DNA of 64,000 nucleotides from Inquilinus limosus_F (GTDB lineage: Bacteria; Pseudomonadota; Alphaproteobacteria; DSM-16000; Inquilinaceae). Positions 17,137 through 27,678 of the stretch are shown here, piece by piece. The DNA lies in contig NZ_JAHVDK010000008.1 of assembly GCF_051487185.1 (NCBI RefSeq), forward strand, positions 1-64,000, written 5' to 3'. Below the pieces are notes generated by a model. It searched no databases. It was given only the letters and a program-made list of their open reading frames with translations, and was not told where the DNA came from. A program made the translations under genes and the position numbers. The stretch's first letter is position 1, and every line of letters starts with the position of its first letter.

Positions 17137-17269
17137 CGTCCGGGCGCGGGGCGATCCCACCGATCGGCCGTGGTCGACACGCGATCCTCTTGCTATGAAT
17201 GCCGGATCGTCCGGCCGGGGCGCGCCCACCCGGCCGGCGCGGAGAGAAAAGAACGATCGGGGAGACCCC

Positions 17270-19216
<1,947 letters not shown>

Positions 19217-19229
19217 GTCTCTTCCTCCT

Positions 19230-19315
19230 CGTCATCGCGAGGAGGCGAAGCCGACGTGGCGATCCAGGGGACGGTGCCGCTGGATCGCCACGCCCCTTCG
19301 GGGCTCGCGATGACG
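19230..19315. repeat. dispersed palindromic element (CGTCATCGCGAG type)
   Basis: An 86-bp element with outer arms CGTCATCGCGAG (19230-19241) and CTCGCGATGACG (19304-19315). The nested arms TGGCGATCCAG and CTGGATCGCCA surround a central turn, and CCCCTTCGGGG lies near the right end. The RNA would fold into a long stem. It lies between convergent acs and the MFS gene, so it may also terminate transcription. It is related to 1091-1138. Confidence 0.8.
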
Positions 19316-19337
19316 GTTTTGGGAGGCTCCAGAGCAC

Positions 19338-20687
19338 CTAAGCCCGGGCGACGGCCTCTCGCATCGTGGCCCGCGGGCCGGCGCCGGGGCGCAGCAGCAG
19401 GACCAGAGCCGCTGCGGCCAGACCAGCCGCGGCCAGCACATAGAGCCCTGCCGCGGTGGACTGGAAGCCCTGCTCCGCCGCGGTCTTCACATTCGGGGCG
19501 AAGAAGCCCCCGAGATTGCCGATCGCGTTGATCGCAGCGATCCCGCCCGCGGCTGCGGCCCCGCCGAAATAGCCGGTCGGGAAGGTCCAGAAGATCGGCT
19601 GCGAAGAGATGATCCCCATCGTCGTCAGGCACAGCGCCGCGATCGCGATCGCCGGCGGCGCGTTGGCCGAGATGACGAGGCCGGCCGTGATTCCCAGCAG
19701 CGAGACGAAAGCGAAGCTGCGGCGGTAGCCGGTCCGCACCGCCAGCCCCGGCCAGAATGTGGCTGCCAGGATGGCGCAGGCCCAGGGGATCGCGGAGACC
19801 ACGCCGACCAGGAAGCCGACCTTCATGTCGAGGAGCGCGCCAACCTGGGTCGGCAGGTAGAAGGCAACGCCGTAGCCGCTGACCTGAATCAGGAAGTAGA
19901 TCGCCGCGAAATGCAGCAGCCGCGGATCGGTCAGTACCGCGCGGAAGCCGACCCGGCCGGCGGCCTGCTTCTCCCGCTCCTCGGCCGCGATCGCCCGACT
20001 CAGGGCTTCGCGTTCCTCGGCCGGCATCCAGCGCGCCTCCGACGGGCGGTCGCAAAGATAGAAATAGGCCCAGACGCCGACCGCGGAGGCGAGCAGCCCC
20101 TCGATCAGGAACATCAGCTGCCAGCCGTGCAGGCCGAACAGCCCGTCGAGGTCGAGGAGCACGCCCGAGATCGGGCCGCCGAGCATGAGCGCGAGCGGCG
20201 AGCCGAAATAGAACAGCCCCATCACCCGCCCGCGCGCCTTGGCCGGGAACCAATAGGTCATGAACAGGATCGCACCGGGGAAGAAGCCGGCCTCGGCCGC
20301 GCCGAGCAGCAGCCGGATCACCGAGAAGGAGGTCTCGCCATGCGCGAAGGCCATCGCCGCCGCGACCAGCCCCCAGGTCACCATGATCCGGGCCAGCCAG
20401 ACCCGCGCCCCGATCCGGTGCAGGATCAGGTTGCTGGGCACCTCGAACAGGGCATAGGTCAGGAAGAAGATGCCGGCGCCGAAGGCGAAGACCGCGTCGC
20501 TGAGGCCGGTCGTCGCCTGATAGGCCTGCTTGGCGAAGCCGATATTGGCCCGGTCCAGATAGGCCATCATGTACATCAGGATCAGGAACGGCACGAGCCG
20601 CCACATCGCCCGCCGGACCGCGCGGTCCAGCACAGCTTCGTCGAGCGGCCCCGACGGCGCCCCCGGCGCCGGTGGTGTCGTCGTCAT
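19338..20687 (-). CDS. MFS transporter, anion:cation symporter family
   Basis: A 449-residue, 12-helix major facilitator of the ACS (TtuB/phthalate/glucarate) type. LDRANIGFA in the first helix region, GRxMG-like ARGRVMGLFYFGSP, and GAAEAGFFPGAILFMTYWFPAKARG are hallmarks. It takes up an organic acid anion at the inner membrane. It lies 59 bp downstream of an FAD-linked 2-hydroxyacid oxidase on the same strand, so I infer that it imports that enzyme's substrate (a lactate- or glycolate-like 2-hydroxyacid, or a tartrate-type acid). Both are probably controlled by the GntR-type palindrome at 22190. Confidence 0.92.
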   Translation of the reverse strand: MTTTPPAPGAPSGPLDEAVLDRAVRRAMWRLVPFLILMYMMAYLDRANIGFAKQAYQATTGLSDAVFAFGAGIFFLTYALFEVPSNLILHRIGARVWLARIMVTWGLVAAAMAFAHGETSFSVIRLLLGAAEAGFFPGAILFMTYWFPAKARGRVMGLFYFGSPLALMLGGPISGVLLDLDGLFGLHGWQLMFLIEGLLASAVGVWAYFYLCDRPSEARWMPAEEREALSRAIAAEEREKQAAGRVGFRAVLTDPRLLHFAAIYFLIQVSGYGVAFYLPTQVGALLDMKVGFLVGVVSAIPWACAILAATFWPGLAVRTGYRRSFAFVSLLGITAGLVISANAPPAIAIAALCLTTMGIISSQPIFWTFPTGYFGGAAAAGGIAAINAIGNLGGFFAPNVKTAAEQGFQSTAAGLYVLAAAGLAAAALVLLLRPGAGPRATMREAVARA

Positions 20688-20746
20688 TCTTGGCTCCCTC
20701 TCGGCTGTTGTCGTTTCCGCCCGGGCCGGTCCGGGCGACGGCGGGG

Positions 20747-22168
20747 CTACAAGACCTTGCCGGGATTGAGCAGCCCGTGCGGGTCCAGCGCCTGCTTCAG
20801 CCGGCGCATCAGCGCCAGTTCGGCGTCGCTGCGCACATAGGGCAGCCAGGGCTTCTTGGTCAGGCCGATGCCGTGTTCGGCCGAGATCGTGCCGCCGAAT
20901 TCCCGCACCAGCGTGTAGACGGTCTCGACGATCTCCTGCTTCGGCTGCGGCTCGGCGCCGGGGACACAGGCGACGATGTGCAGGTTGCCGTCGCCGATAT
21001 GGCCGTAGAACAGCGCTTCGATGCCGGGCAGGCGCTGCGCCAGCGCCGCGCGGCAGGCCCGGACGTAGTCATCCATCTTCGCCACGGGCAGGCCGATATC
21101 GAAGGATTCGTGCGGCCCCAGCACCTGCTTGAACTCGCCGGCGGCGTCGCGCACGCCCCAGAAGGCGCGGATATCGGCCAGCGACTGCGCCACCGCCGCG
21201 TCGGCGATGACGCCGTCCTCGGCCTGGCGCTCCAGCCAGGCCTGGAAGCGCGGACCGTCCACCGCCTCGTCGGTGCCCTGCGCCTCGACCAGCACATAGC
21301 TGGCATGGCCGCCGGAGATCGGGCTGCGCAGGCCCGGCACGCGAGTCGTGACCACGCCCCAGTAGTCCGGCCACATCACCTCGAAGGCGGAGAGCAGCGG
21401 CCCCAGCCCGCGCCGGGCGGCGGTCAGTAGCCTGACCGTCTGGTCGTAGCCGGACAGGCCGCACAGGGCGGCCATGGTGCAGCCGGGCTTCGGGTGCAGG
21501 CGCAGCACCGCCCGGGTGATCACGCCGAGCGTGCCCTCGCTGCCGATGAACAGATGCTTCAGGTCGTAGCCGGCATTGTTCTTCAGCATCTTGTTGAGGC
21601 TGGTGACCACCTGGCCGTCCGGCAGCACCACCTCGATCCCCAGCACCATCTCCCGCGCCATGCCGTAGCGGATCACCCGGTTGCCGCCGGCATTGGTGGA
21701 GAGATTGCCGCCGATGGCGCAGGAGCCGCGGGCGCCAAGGTCGAGCGGGATGAAGAAACCGGCCTCGTCCGCCGCCTGCTGCACCGCCTGCAGCGGCGTG
21801 CCGGCACGGACGGTCATGGTCGCGGAGGCGGCATCGATCTCCTCCACACCGATCATGCGCTCCAGCGACAGCGCCACCGACCCCGCAACCGGCCGGGCGC
21901 CGCCGCACAGCCCGGTCAGCCCGCCCTGCGGCACCACCGGCACGCCGTGCTCGGCACAGATCCGCATCGCCGCCGTCACGCCCGCGGTGTCGGCGGGGCG
22001 AACCACCGCCAGCGGCCTCGAGGGGCCGAGCGTGCTCCAGTCCGATTCATTGCGGGGCGGGATGTCGGAACCGGCGAACGCCGCCTGGGGGCCGAGCGCC
22101 GCCCGCAAGGCCTCGATCAGCGCCTCGGAACCGGCATCGGCCGGCGCGGCCGCGACTTCTGGAGCCAA
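20747..22168 (-). CDS. FAD-binding oxidoreductase (D-lactate/2-hydroxyacid dehydrogenase family)
   Basis: A 473-residue FAD-linked oxidase. The N-terminal PCMH/FAD_binding_4 domain (about 40-220) includes GVPVVPQGGLTGLCGGARP and GARGSCAIGGNLSTNAGGNRVIRYG. The C-terminal FAD-oxidase_C domain ends with SAEHGIGLTKKPWL, which carries the active-site His. The family includes D-lactate, D-2-hydroxyglutarate and glycolate (GlcD) dehydrogenases passing electrons to a quinone or cytochrome. No membrane segment is seen. The operon with the MFS carrier suggests catabolism of an imported 2-hydroxyacid. The start at 22168 has GGGAGGAGC about 6 nt upstream. Confidence 0.92.
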   Translation of the reverse strand: MAPEVAAAPADAGSEALIEALRAALGPQAAFAGSDIPPRNESDWSTLGPSRPLAVVRPADTAGVTAAMRICAEHGVPVVPQGGLTGLCGGARPVAGSVALSLERMIGVEEIDAASATMTVRAGTPLQAVQQAADEAGFFIPLDLGARGSCAIGGNLSTNAGGNRVIRYGMAREMVLGIEVVLPDGQVVTSLNKMLKNNAGYDLKHLFIGSEGTLGVITRAVLRLHPKPGCTMAALCGLSGYDQTVRLLTAARRGLGPLLSAFEVMWPDYWGVVTTRVPGLRSPISGGHASYVLVEAQGTDEAVDGPRFQAWLERQAEDGVIADAAVAQSLADIRAFWGVRDAAGEFKQVLGPHESFDIGLPVAKMDDYVRACRAALAQRLPGIEALFYGHIGDGNLHIVACVPGAEPQPKQEIVETVYTLVREFGGTISAEHGIGLTKKPWLPYVRSDAELALMRRLKQALDPHGLLNPGKVL

Positions 22169-22189
22169 GCTGCTCCTCCCTTCGCCCTA

Positions 22190-22200
22190 ATGTCTGACAT
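22190..22200. promoter_or_regulatory. perfect palindrome ATGTCTGACAT, probable GntR-type operator
   Basis: An 11-bp perfect palindrome, 22 nt upstream of the oxidase start, directly in its promoter region. The TGTNNNACA core is the usual shape of operators for GntR regulators of the FadR/FCD group. No gntR gene lies in the window. Related motifs occur at 33621, 58141 and 59864. Confidence 0.6.
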
Positions 22201-22247
22201 ATCTATAGGACGAAAGGCCTGGAGCCGCAACGCCGCGGCGCTTCGCG

Positions 22248-22547
22248 TCAGGCGACGGCGCGCAGCGCCACCACCGCGATGACGCCGACCAGGATGGTGG
22301 CCAGCAGCGGCAGGCGGGTGGCGGCGAGCGCGGTGACCAGCGCCGCCGCGGTTTCGGCCCAGCCGGTCGCCAGCACCATCGGCGCGATCACCGCGGTCAG
22401 CACCGCCGGCGGCGCCGCGTCGAACGCCGCCTTCATCCGGCCCTGCAGCCGCAGCCGGCCGACCAGGAACAGGCCGGAGATCCGGGTCAGATAGGTCACC
22501 GCCGCCATGCCGAAGATGGCGGCCAGGGTGATCGGATCGACGCTCAT
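22248..22547 (-). CDS. azlD: AzlD family transporter subunit
   Basis: A 99-residue protein with four hydrophobic segments. It matches AzlD, the small subunit of the AzlCD branched-chain amino-acid exporter at the inner membrane. AVTYLTRISGLFLVGR at the N-terminus is characteristic. The ATG overlaps the azlC stop as ATGA. Length is normal for the family. Confidence 0.9.
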   Translation of the reverse strand: MSVDPITLAAIFGMAAVTYLTRISGLFLVGRLRLQGRMKAAFDAAPPAVLTAVIAPMVLATGWAETAAALVTALAATRLPLLATILVGVIAVVALRAVA

Positions 22548-23242
22548 GCCAGCACTTCCTCCGGTTCCGCGGCCAGCCAGGCGGCGGCGATGCCGGCCAG
22601 GGCGCCGGCCGCGACATGCCAGGGCGGGCCGGCGAAGCGGTAGACCAGCGCGGCGGTGACCAGGCTGGCGGCGATGGTGGCGGTGCTGCGGTGGCCGCGC
22701 CAGAAGCCGACGACCAGGCCGATGAACAGGGCCGTGAAGGCGAAGTCGGCGCCAATCCGGGTCGGGTCGCCGATCGCGGCGCCGACCACGGCACCGAGTG
22801 TTCCCCAGATCACCCAGTTCAGCCAGAAGAAGCCGCCCATCGCCAGGAAATAGGCCGGGGTCAGCTCGCGGCCCACGGCCCGCCGCTCCGCCATCGCCCA
22901 GTTCTCATCGGCCATCACCGCGTAGCCGAGCAGGCGCTGGGCCCAGGTGAAGTGCCCGGTGCGGCGGGCCAGCGACAGGCTCATCAGGATATGGCGGGAA
23001 TTGATCAGCAAGGTCGACACCACCAGCGTCACCACCGGCACGGGATAGGACCACAGGTCGATCGCGGCGAATTGCGCGCCCCCGGCGAAGACCAGCGCGC
23101 ACATCAGCGCCATCTCGGCCGGCGACAGCCCCTTGGCGGCGCCGAGCGCGCCGCAGAGCAGGCCGATCGGGATCGCTGCGATCGCGGGCGGGAGGATGTC
23201 GCGGATGCCGTTTGCGGCATCGCGCCAGAGGTCTCGGGTCAT
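22544..23242 (-). CDS. azlC: AzlC family branched-chain amino acid exporter subunit
   Basis: A 232-residue polytopic protein of the AzlC family. The conserved PIGLLCGALGAAKGLSPAE, FAGGAQFAAI and NSRHILMSLSLA motifs lie in the first 100 residues. With AzlD it forms an amino-acid efflux system. It starts 20 nt after the AraC regulator gene and is coupled to azlD, so the three form one operon, with the AraC protein the likely local regulator. Confidence 0.93.
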   Translation of the reverse strand: MTRDLWRDAANGIRDILPPAIAAIPIGLLCGALGAAKGLSPAEMALMCALVFAGGAQFAAIDLWSYPVPVVTLVVSTLLINSRHILMSLSLARRTGHFTWAQRLLGYAVMADENWAMAERRAVGRELTPAYFLAMGGFFWLNWVIWGTLGAVVGAAIGDPTRIGADFAFTALFIGLVVGFWRGHRSTATIAASLVTAALVYRFAGPPWHVAAGALAGIAAAWLAAEPEEVLA

Positions 23243-23262
23243 GGGGAAGCCGATGCTGGGGA

Positions 23263-24138
23263 TCAGGGGTGAAAGCCGGCCCGGTAGGCGCCGGGGGCGA
23301 TGCCGAGCCGCGCCTTGAAGGCGTGGGTCAGATGCGCCTGGTCGCAGAAGCCGGTGGCGGCCGCGACCTCGGCCGGCGCCTCGCCCGCCTGCAGCCGGCG
23401 GCGGGCGGCCAGGACCCGCTGGTTGAGCAGATAGGCGTGCGGCGTCATCCGCGTCTCGCGCCGGAAGGCGCGGATCAGGTGATCGCGCGACAGCCCGGCC
23501 TCGGCGGCGAGGTCGTCGAGCGACAGCTCCTCGGCGTGGCGGTCACACATCAGCGCCTTGACCCGGGCGATCCGGCCCGAGTCCGGCGCCGGCCCCTCCG
23601 GCTGGAAGGCGGCATGGCGAACCAGGCAGCGGCCGAAGGCGCGCAGCAGCAGTTCCTCCACCGCCAGGGCGTCGCCGCCCCGGGCCAGCGCCGCGAAGGC
23701 TTCGGCAAACAGTGCCGCGGCCTCTGGATCGTGCACCACCGGCTCGGGGAAGAATGGGGTCCCGGTCACCGGCCGGCCGGTGATCTCCGACGCCAGGCGC
23801 TGCAGCAGCGCGACCGAAGGATAGGTCATGCGATAGCGATAACCGTCGCCATGCGGCGCGCCGTCATGCACGTCCTCCGGGTTCACCAGGACGAGGTCGC
23901 CCGGGCCGCCGTAGCGCTGGACGCCGCGCGCCAGCCAGGTCTCGCAGCCGGCGAAGATGCCGCCAACGACATAAGTCTCGTGCATGTGCAGGGCGTAGCG
24001 ATGGGTGCAGAAGGTCGCCTCCAGGCATTCCAGCCTGTCGAAGCCCGCGACCGTGAAGAACCGCGCCCGCTCGCCGGGTGCGAGCGGCTCGGCCGCCATC
24101 GCCTGTTCCTGTGTGACGCTGTCCATCGGCCCGATCAT
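23263..24138 (-). CDS. AraC family transcriptional regulator of azlCD
   Basis: A 291-residue regulator. The N-terminal cupin-like sensor (about 25-170) contains YALHMHETYVVGGIFAG. The C-terminal double helix-turn-helix (about 195-290) contains LSLDDLAAEAGLSRDHLIRAF and ATGFCDQAHLTHAFKARLG, the standard AraC signature. The ATG at 24138 is used; one at 24126 is equally possible, since neither has a strong ribosome site. This AraC-AzlC-AzlD order is common, and the cupin probably senses an amino acid or related effector. It is divergent from the methyltransferase with 141 bp between starts. Confidence 0.9.
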   Translation of the reverse strand: MIGPMDSVTQEQAMAAEPLAPGERARFFTVAGFDRLECLEATFCTHRYALHMHETYVVGGIFAGCETWLARGVQRYGGPGDLVLVNPEDVHDGAPHGDGYRYRMTYPSVALLQRLASEITGRPVTGTPFFPEPVVHDPEAAALFAEAFAALARGGDALAVEELLLRAFGRCLVRHAAFQPEGPAPDSGRIARVKALMCDRHAEELSLDDLAAEAGLSRDHLIRAFRRETRMTPHAYLLNQRVLAARRRLQAGEAPAEVAAATGFCDQAHLTHAFKARLGIAPGAYRAGFHP

Positions 24139-24279
24139 AGGCACGGGCACCGCGCCGTCTTGTAGAAAATCGGCATGACGAGGCCGGCTTTGCACCGTCA
24201 CGGCCGATACATCCATCCGGCATTGGCCGAGAGGCCCCGGCGGGCGCGATAGTGTCCCGGGACCACAGGGGACGCCGCC

Positions 24280-25044
24280 ATGAGCGCGATCAGGGAAGTG
24301 CAGTCGTGGAGCGCCGAGGGCTATGCCCGCAACGCCCGCTTCGTCGCCGATCTGGGGCAGCCGGTGCTGGAGCTGCTGGCGCCGAAACCGGGCGAGCGCA
24401 TCCTCGACCTCGGCTGCGGCGACGGCGCCCTGACCGCCAAGCTGGCGGCGGCGGGCGCCGAGGTGGTGGGCGCCGACAGCTCGGCCGAGCTGGTGGCGGC
24501 CGCCCGCGCCCTGGGGCTCGATGCCCGCATCGCCGACGGCCAGGCCCTGCCCTTCGCGGCCGAGTTCGACGCGGTGTTCAGCAACGCCGCCCTGCACTGG
24601 ATGCGGGATGCCGATGCGGTGATCGCCGGCGTCCGCCGGGCGCTGAAGCCGGGCGGCCGCTTCGTCGGCGAGTTCGGCGGCCACGGCAATGTCGCGGCGA
24701 TCGTCACCGCGCTGGTCGCGGCGCTGAACGCCCGCGGCCTGGACGGCGCCGCCCGCATGCCCTGGTTCTTCCCGACCCCGGCCGAATACGCGGCCAAGCT
24801 GGAGGCGCAGGGCTTCCGCGTCGACACGATCGGCCTGGCGCCGCGGCCGACGCCGCTGCCCACCGGCATGCGCGGCTGGCTCGACACCTTCGCCAACCCG
24901 CTGCTCGACGGCATCGATGGCGCGGCGCGATCGGCGCTGCTGGACGAGGTCGAGGCGCTGCTGGCGCCCAGCCTGCGCGACCGGGCCGGGCAATGGACAG
25001 CGGATTACGTGCGGCTGCGCTTTGCCGCGACGCTGGCATCATGA
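24280..25044 (+). CDS. class I SAM-dependent methyltransferase
   Basis: A 254-residue methyltransferase of the Tam/UbiE-like type. SAM motif I is ILDLGCGDGALTAKLAAAG (about 41-59), with acidic motif II VVGADSS. Then come FDAVFSNAALHWM, typical of trans-aconitate 2-methyltransferase-like enzymes, and the post-motif LKPGGRFVGEFGG. It is soluble. The ATG at 24280 is used. The stop overlaps the EamA start (ATGA), so it is co-translated with a permease; an export/modification pair is conceivable but unproven. Confidence 0.9.
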   Translation: MSAIREVQSWSAEGYARNARFVADLGQPVLELLAPKPGERILDLGCGDGALTAKLAAAGAEVVGADSSAELVAAARALGLDARIADGQALPFAAEFDAVFSNAALHWMRDADAVIAGVRRALKPGGRFVGEFGGHGNVAAIVTALVAALNARGLDGAARMPWFFPTPAEYAAKLEAQGFRVDTIGLAPRPTPLPTGMRGWLDTFANPLLDGIDGAARSALLDEVEALLAPSLRDRAGQWTADYVRLRFAATLAS

Positions 25045-25955
25045 CCGCGGCGGTGCGGACCGAAGGGAGCCGGCGCGGCGAGGCGCTGGGCTATCTGCTG
25101 GCGATCCTGGGCGTCCTCGCCTTCTCCACCCGGCCGGTGCTGATCCGGCTCGGCTATGCCGAAGGGGTCGACGCCGAGACCCTGCTGGCGCTGCGCATGG
25201 GCCTGTCCCTACCCTTCTTCGTGGCGATGTGGGCCTGGAGCCGGCGGCGCACCGCCGGCCCGCTGGCGCCGGGCGATCTGCTGCGCACCGTGGCGCTCGG
25301 GCTGCTCGGCTACTGGATCGCCAGCTACTGCGATTTCCTGGGGCTGCGCACGGTGCCGGCCGGGCTGGGCCGGATCATCCTGTTCCTGTATCCGACCTTC
25401 GTGCTGGTGCTGTCGGCCCTGGTCCTCGGCCGGCGACCACAGCGGCGGGAGATCCTGTGCCTAGCTGTCGCCTATGCCGGGCTGTTCCTGGTGCTGGACG
25501 CCGCGGCCGCCAGCTTCGACGAGGCCCGGCTGGGCGGCGCCGGGCTGATCCTGCTGAGCGCCTTGGCCTATGCCGCCTATCTGGTCTGGGGCAGCGATAC
25601 GGTGCCCCGGATCGGCAGCACCCGCTTCACCGCCATCGCCATGATGGCGGCCTGCGCCGCCTGCATCGCGCAGTTCTTCGTGCTGCGCCCGGCCGATCAC
25701 CTGCTGGTCTCGGGCAAGGTGCTGGGCATCGCCGCCTGGATCGCGGTGATCGGCACGGTGCTGCCGGTCTGGGCCACCAGTGAGGCGCTGAAGCGGATCG
25801 GCGCCGCCAGGGCGGCGCTGCTCGGCGCGCTCGGCCCCGTCTCCACCATCCTCCTGGCCTGGGCCGGGATGGATGAGGGGCTGACCGGGCTGCAGGTGCT
25901 GGGAGCGGTTCTGGTGGTCGGCGGCGTCGGGCTGCTCACGCTGCCGCGACGCTAA
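25041..25955 (+). CDS. DMT superfamily (EamA) transporter
   Basis: A 304-residue inner-membrane permease with ten predicted helices in two EamA repeats (about 20-150 and 165-300). The first repeat ends in LSALVLGRRPQRREI and the second in AWAGMDEGLTGLQVLGAVLVVGGVGLL, both family hallmarks. The start ATG at 25041 is coupled to the methyltransferase stop. It is probably an exporter of metabolites or amino acids. Its substrate is unknown. Confidence 0.92.
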   Translation: MTAAVRTEGSRRGEALGYLLAILGVLAFSTRPVLIRLGYAEGVDAETLLALRMGLSLPFFVAMWAWSRRRTAGPLAPGDLLRTVALGLLGYWIASYCDFLGLRTVPAGLGRIILFLYPTFVLVLSALVLGRRPQRREILCLAVAYAGLFLVLDAAAASFDEARLGGAGLILLSALAYAAYLVWGSDTVPRIGSTRFTAIAMMAACAACIAQFFVLRPADHLLVSGKVLGIAAWIAVIGTVLPVWATSEALKRIGAARAALLGALGPVSTILLAWAGMDEGLTGLQVLGAVLVVGGVGLLTLPRR

Positions 25956-25958
25956 GTC

Positions 25959-26141
25959 TCAAAACAACAGGGCGATAATCGCCGCGATGGCGCCGAGCGC
26001 GACGGGTACGGCCGCGATAACCCAGGCGACTGTGACCTCTGACCAGGACACCCGGGCGGACCGGGTTTCCGGAGCCGTCCAGTCCTCGCTCTGCGCCATC
26101 GAATCGTCCGGCTCGAGGCCGGTCATTCCGATGAGGCTCAT
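25959..26141 (-). CDS. small single-helix membrane protein
   Basis: A 60-residue ORF, convergent with the EamA gene and ending 3 nt beyond it. A polar, acidic N-terminal half is followed by a C-terminal hydrophobic helix (VAWVIAAVPVALGAIAAIIA). The ATG at 26141 is preceded by GGAGTTGGAAC, a reasonable ribosome site. I do not recognise a family. The clean hydropathy pattern and ribosome site support it, but no further evidence is available. Confidence 0.5.
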   Translation of the reverse strand: MSLIGMTGLEPDDSMAQSEDWTAPETRSARVSWSEVTVAWVIAAVPVALGAIAAIIALLF

Positions 26142-26296
26142 GTTCCAACTCCGCGCTTCATTCCAGCGCAGTGCCCGGCCGGACCATCCGACCGAGGCGC
26201 ATCTACGACTATCGCGAAGTTGGCGCGCCGCCGCTGTGACCTACGGCACAGCGGACACAGCGAAATCCGGTTCCGCGCCGAGGCGGAGGCTCGGCC

Positions 26297-26656
26297 TCAG
26301 CGCCAGTGACCCTCGATCCAGACGCCCCTACTCCAGTAGCCCGGGACCCAGACCCGCGCCGGCGGCGGCGCATAGACCACGCGCGGCGGCGGCGCGTAGA
26401 CGACCGGCGGAGGCGGCGCGTAGACCACCGGCGGCGGGGCGTAGTAGACCGGCGGCGGCGCGTAATAGACCGGGGGCGGCGCGTAGTAGGCCCGCGGCCC
26501 CAGCGGGATGCCGATACCGATGCTCACACCTGAGTGCCAGCCGCCGCGCCACCAGGCCTCGGCCGGGGTGGAGATCAGCAGCGGTACGGCCAGGGCGGCG
26601 CCGAGCGCCGCCAGGATCGCGGCGTGGCGCGGGATGATGCGGAACACCTTCAGCAT
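26297..26656 (-). CDS. proline-rich YAPPPV-repeat envelope protein
   Basis: A 119-residue secreted protein. It has an N-terminal signal peptide (about 1-35, ending STPAEA), a short Gly/Trp-rich stretch (WWRGGWHSG), and about six tandem repeats of YAPPPV (about 55-100). The tail WVPGYWSRGVWIEGHWR matches the YXWQ-type repeat found in many alphaproteobacterial periplasmic proteins. The ATG at 26656 was chosen because the signal peptide begins there; an in-frame ATG 18 codons earlier lacks one. It is probably a cell-envelope structural protein. The DNA repeats make copy-number variation likely. Confidence 0.75.
   Translation of the reverse strand: MLKVFRIIPRHAAILAALGAALAVPLLISTPAEAWWRGGWHSGVSIGIGIPLGPRAYYAPPPVYYAPPPVYYAPPPVVYAPPPPVVYAPPPRVVYAPPPARVWVPGYWSRGVWIEGHWR
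26360..26490. repeat. tandem 21-24 bp repeats coding YAPPPV units
   Basis: Successive GGCGGCGCGTAGTAGACC-like units, degenerate at a few positions, lie inside the proline-rich protein gene. Six units can be recognised by their translation. Confidence 0.7.
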
Positions 26657-26775
26657 GGTGACACCATCTCTCTGAACGCGGCACGCCGAAGCGGGCGTGT
26701 CCCTTATCACACGAAGAGATGGTGCGCCGCCGTCGCAGACGGCAAGGCAATTTACCGCTATTTAATGCGGTAGGC

Positions 26776-26803
26776 GGCACGGGCGCCGGATGACGCCCGT
26801 GCC
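26776..26803 (-). terminator. hairpin after the FAH-family gene
   Basis: Perfect 10-bp arms GGCACGGGCG (26776-26785) and CGCCCGTGCC (26794-26803), with an 8-nt loop, lie 8 nt beyond the minus-strand stop at 26811. A second small stem (TACCGC/GCGGTA, 26753-26772) follows in an AT-rich stretch. A terminator is likely despite the lack of a clean U-tract. Confidence 0.55.
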
Positions 26804-26810
26804 GATATCG

Positions 26811-27653
26811 TCAGGCCTGGACCGTCTTCTGCGCCTGCTCGCCCAGCTTCTCGATGCCGAGGCGGATGGTCTGGCCGGCCTTCAGGTACTTCGGCGGCTT
26901 CTGCCCCATGCCGACGCCCGGCGGGGTGCCGGTGGTGATGATGTCGCCCGGCTGCAGGCTCATGAACTGGCTGAGATAGCTGACCAGAAACGGCACCTGG
27001 AACACCATGGTCTTGGTCGAGCCGTCCTGGTAGCGGTGGCCGTCGACCTCGAGCCACATGTGCAGGTCCTGCGGGTCCGGCACCTCGTCGCGGGTCACCA
27101 GCCACGGCCCGATCGGGCCGAAGGTGTCGTGACCCTTGCCCTTCACCCACTGGCCGGAGCGCTCGATCTGGAAGGCGCGCTCGGACACGTCGTTGACCAC
27201 GCAGTAACCGGCGATGTGGTCGAAGGCCTCGGCCTCGCTGATGTACTTCGCCGCCTTGCCGATGACGACGCCCAGCTCGACCTCCCAGTCGGTCTTCTCG
27301 CTGCCGCGCGGGATCTCGACATCGTCGTTCGGGCCGACGATGGCGCTGGTCGGCTTCATGAAGATCACCGGCTCCGGCGGCACGGCGAGGCCGCTCTCGG
27401 CCGCGTGGTCGGAGTAGTTCAGGCCGATGCAGATGAACTTGCCGACCCGCCCGACGCAGGGGCCGAGCCGCGGATTGCCGGCCACGACCGGCAGCGAGGC
27501 CGGGTCCACGGCCTTGAGCCGGGCGATGCCCTCGGGCGTCAGCGCCTCGCCGGCGATGTCGGGGACCACGCCCGACAGATCGCGGATCCGGCCTTCGGCG
27601 TCGAGCAGGCCCGGCTTCTCCTGCCCCGCGGGGCCGTAGCGCAGCAGCTTCAT
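26811..27653 (-). CDS. fumarylacetoacetate hydrolase family protein (2,4-diketo-3-deoxy-sugar-acid hydrolase-like)
   Basis: A 280-residue FAH-fold hydrolase, cytoplasmic and metal-dependent. KFICIGLNYSDHAAESG and the metal-binding WEVELGVVIG are present, as are GYCVVNDVSERAFQ and GDIITTGTPPGVG. The sequence is of the subgroup often labelled ureidoglycolate lyase, but experimentally linked in Burkholderia to 2,4-diketo-3-deoxy-L-fuconate hydrolysis. The adjacent SDR, 25 nt upstream, resembles the matching 2-keto-3-deoxy-L-fuconate dehydrogenase, which favours the sugar-acid role. The ATG at 27653 was chosen for GGGAG upstream. Confidence 0.9.
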   Translation of the reverse strand: MKLLRYGPAGQEKPGLLDAEGRIRDLSGVVPDIAGEALTPEGIARLKAVDPASLPVVAGNPRLGPCVGRVGKFICIGLNYSDHAAESGLAVPPEPVIFMKPTSAIVGPNDDVEIPRGSEKTDWEVELGVVIGKAAKYISEAEAFDHIAGYCVVNDVSERAFQIERSGQWVKGKGHDTFGPIGPWLVTRDEVPDPQDLHMWLEVDGHRYQDGSTKTMVFQVPFLVSYLSQFMSLQPGDIITTGTPPGVGMGQKPPKYLKAGQTIRLGIEKLGEQAQKTVQA

Positions 27654-27678
27654 CGATGTTTTCTCCCAGAAACTCGGT

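Noticed and set aside
26306..26533. Plus-strand Arg-rich ORF across the tandem repeats
   Set aside because: Antisense to the secreted YAPPPV-repeat protein, which has a signal peptide and a recognisable tail.
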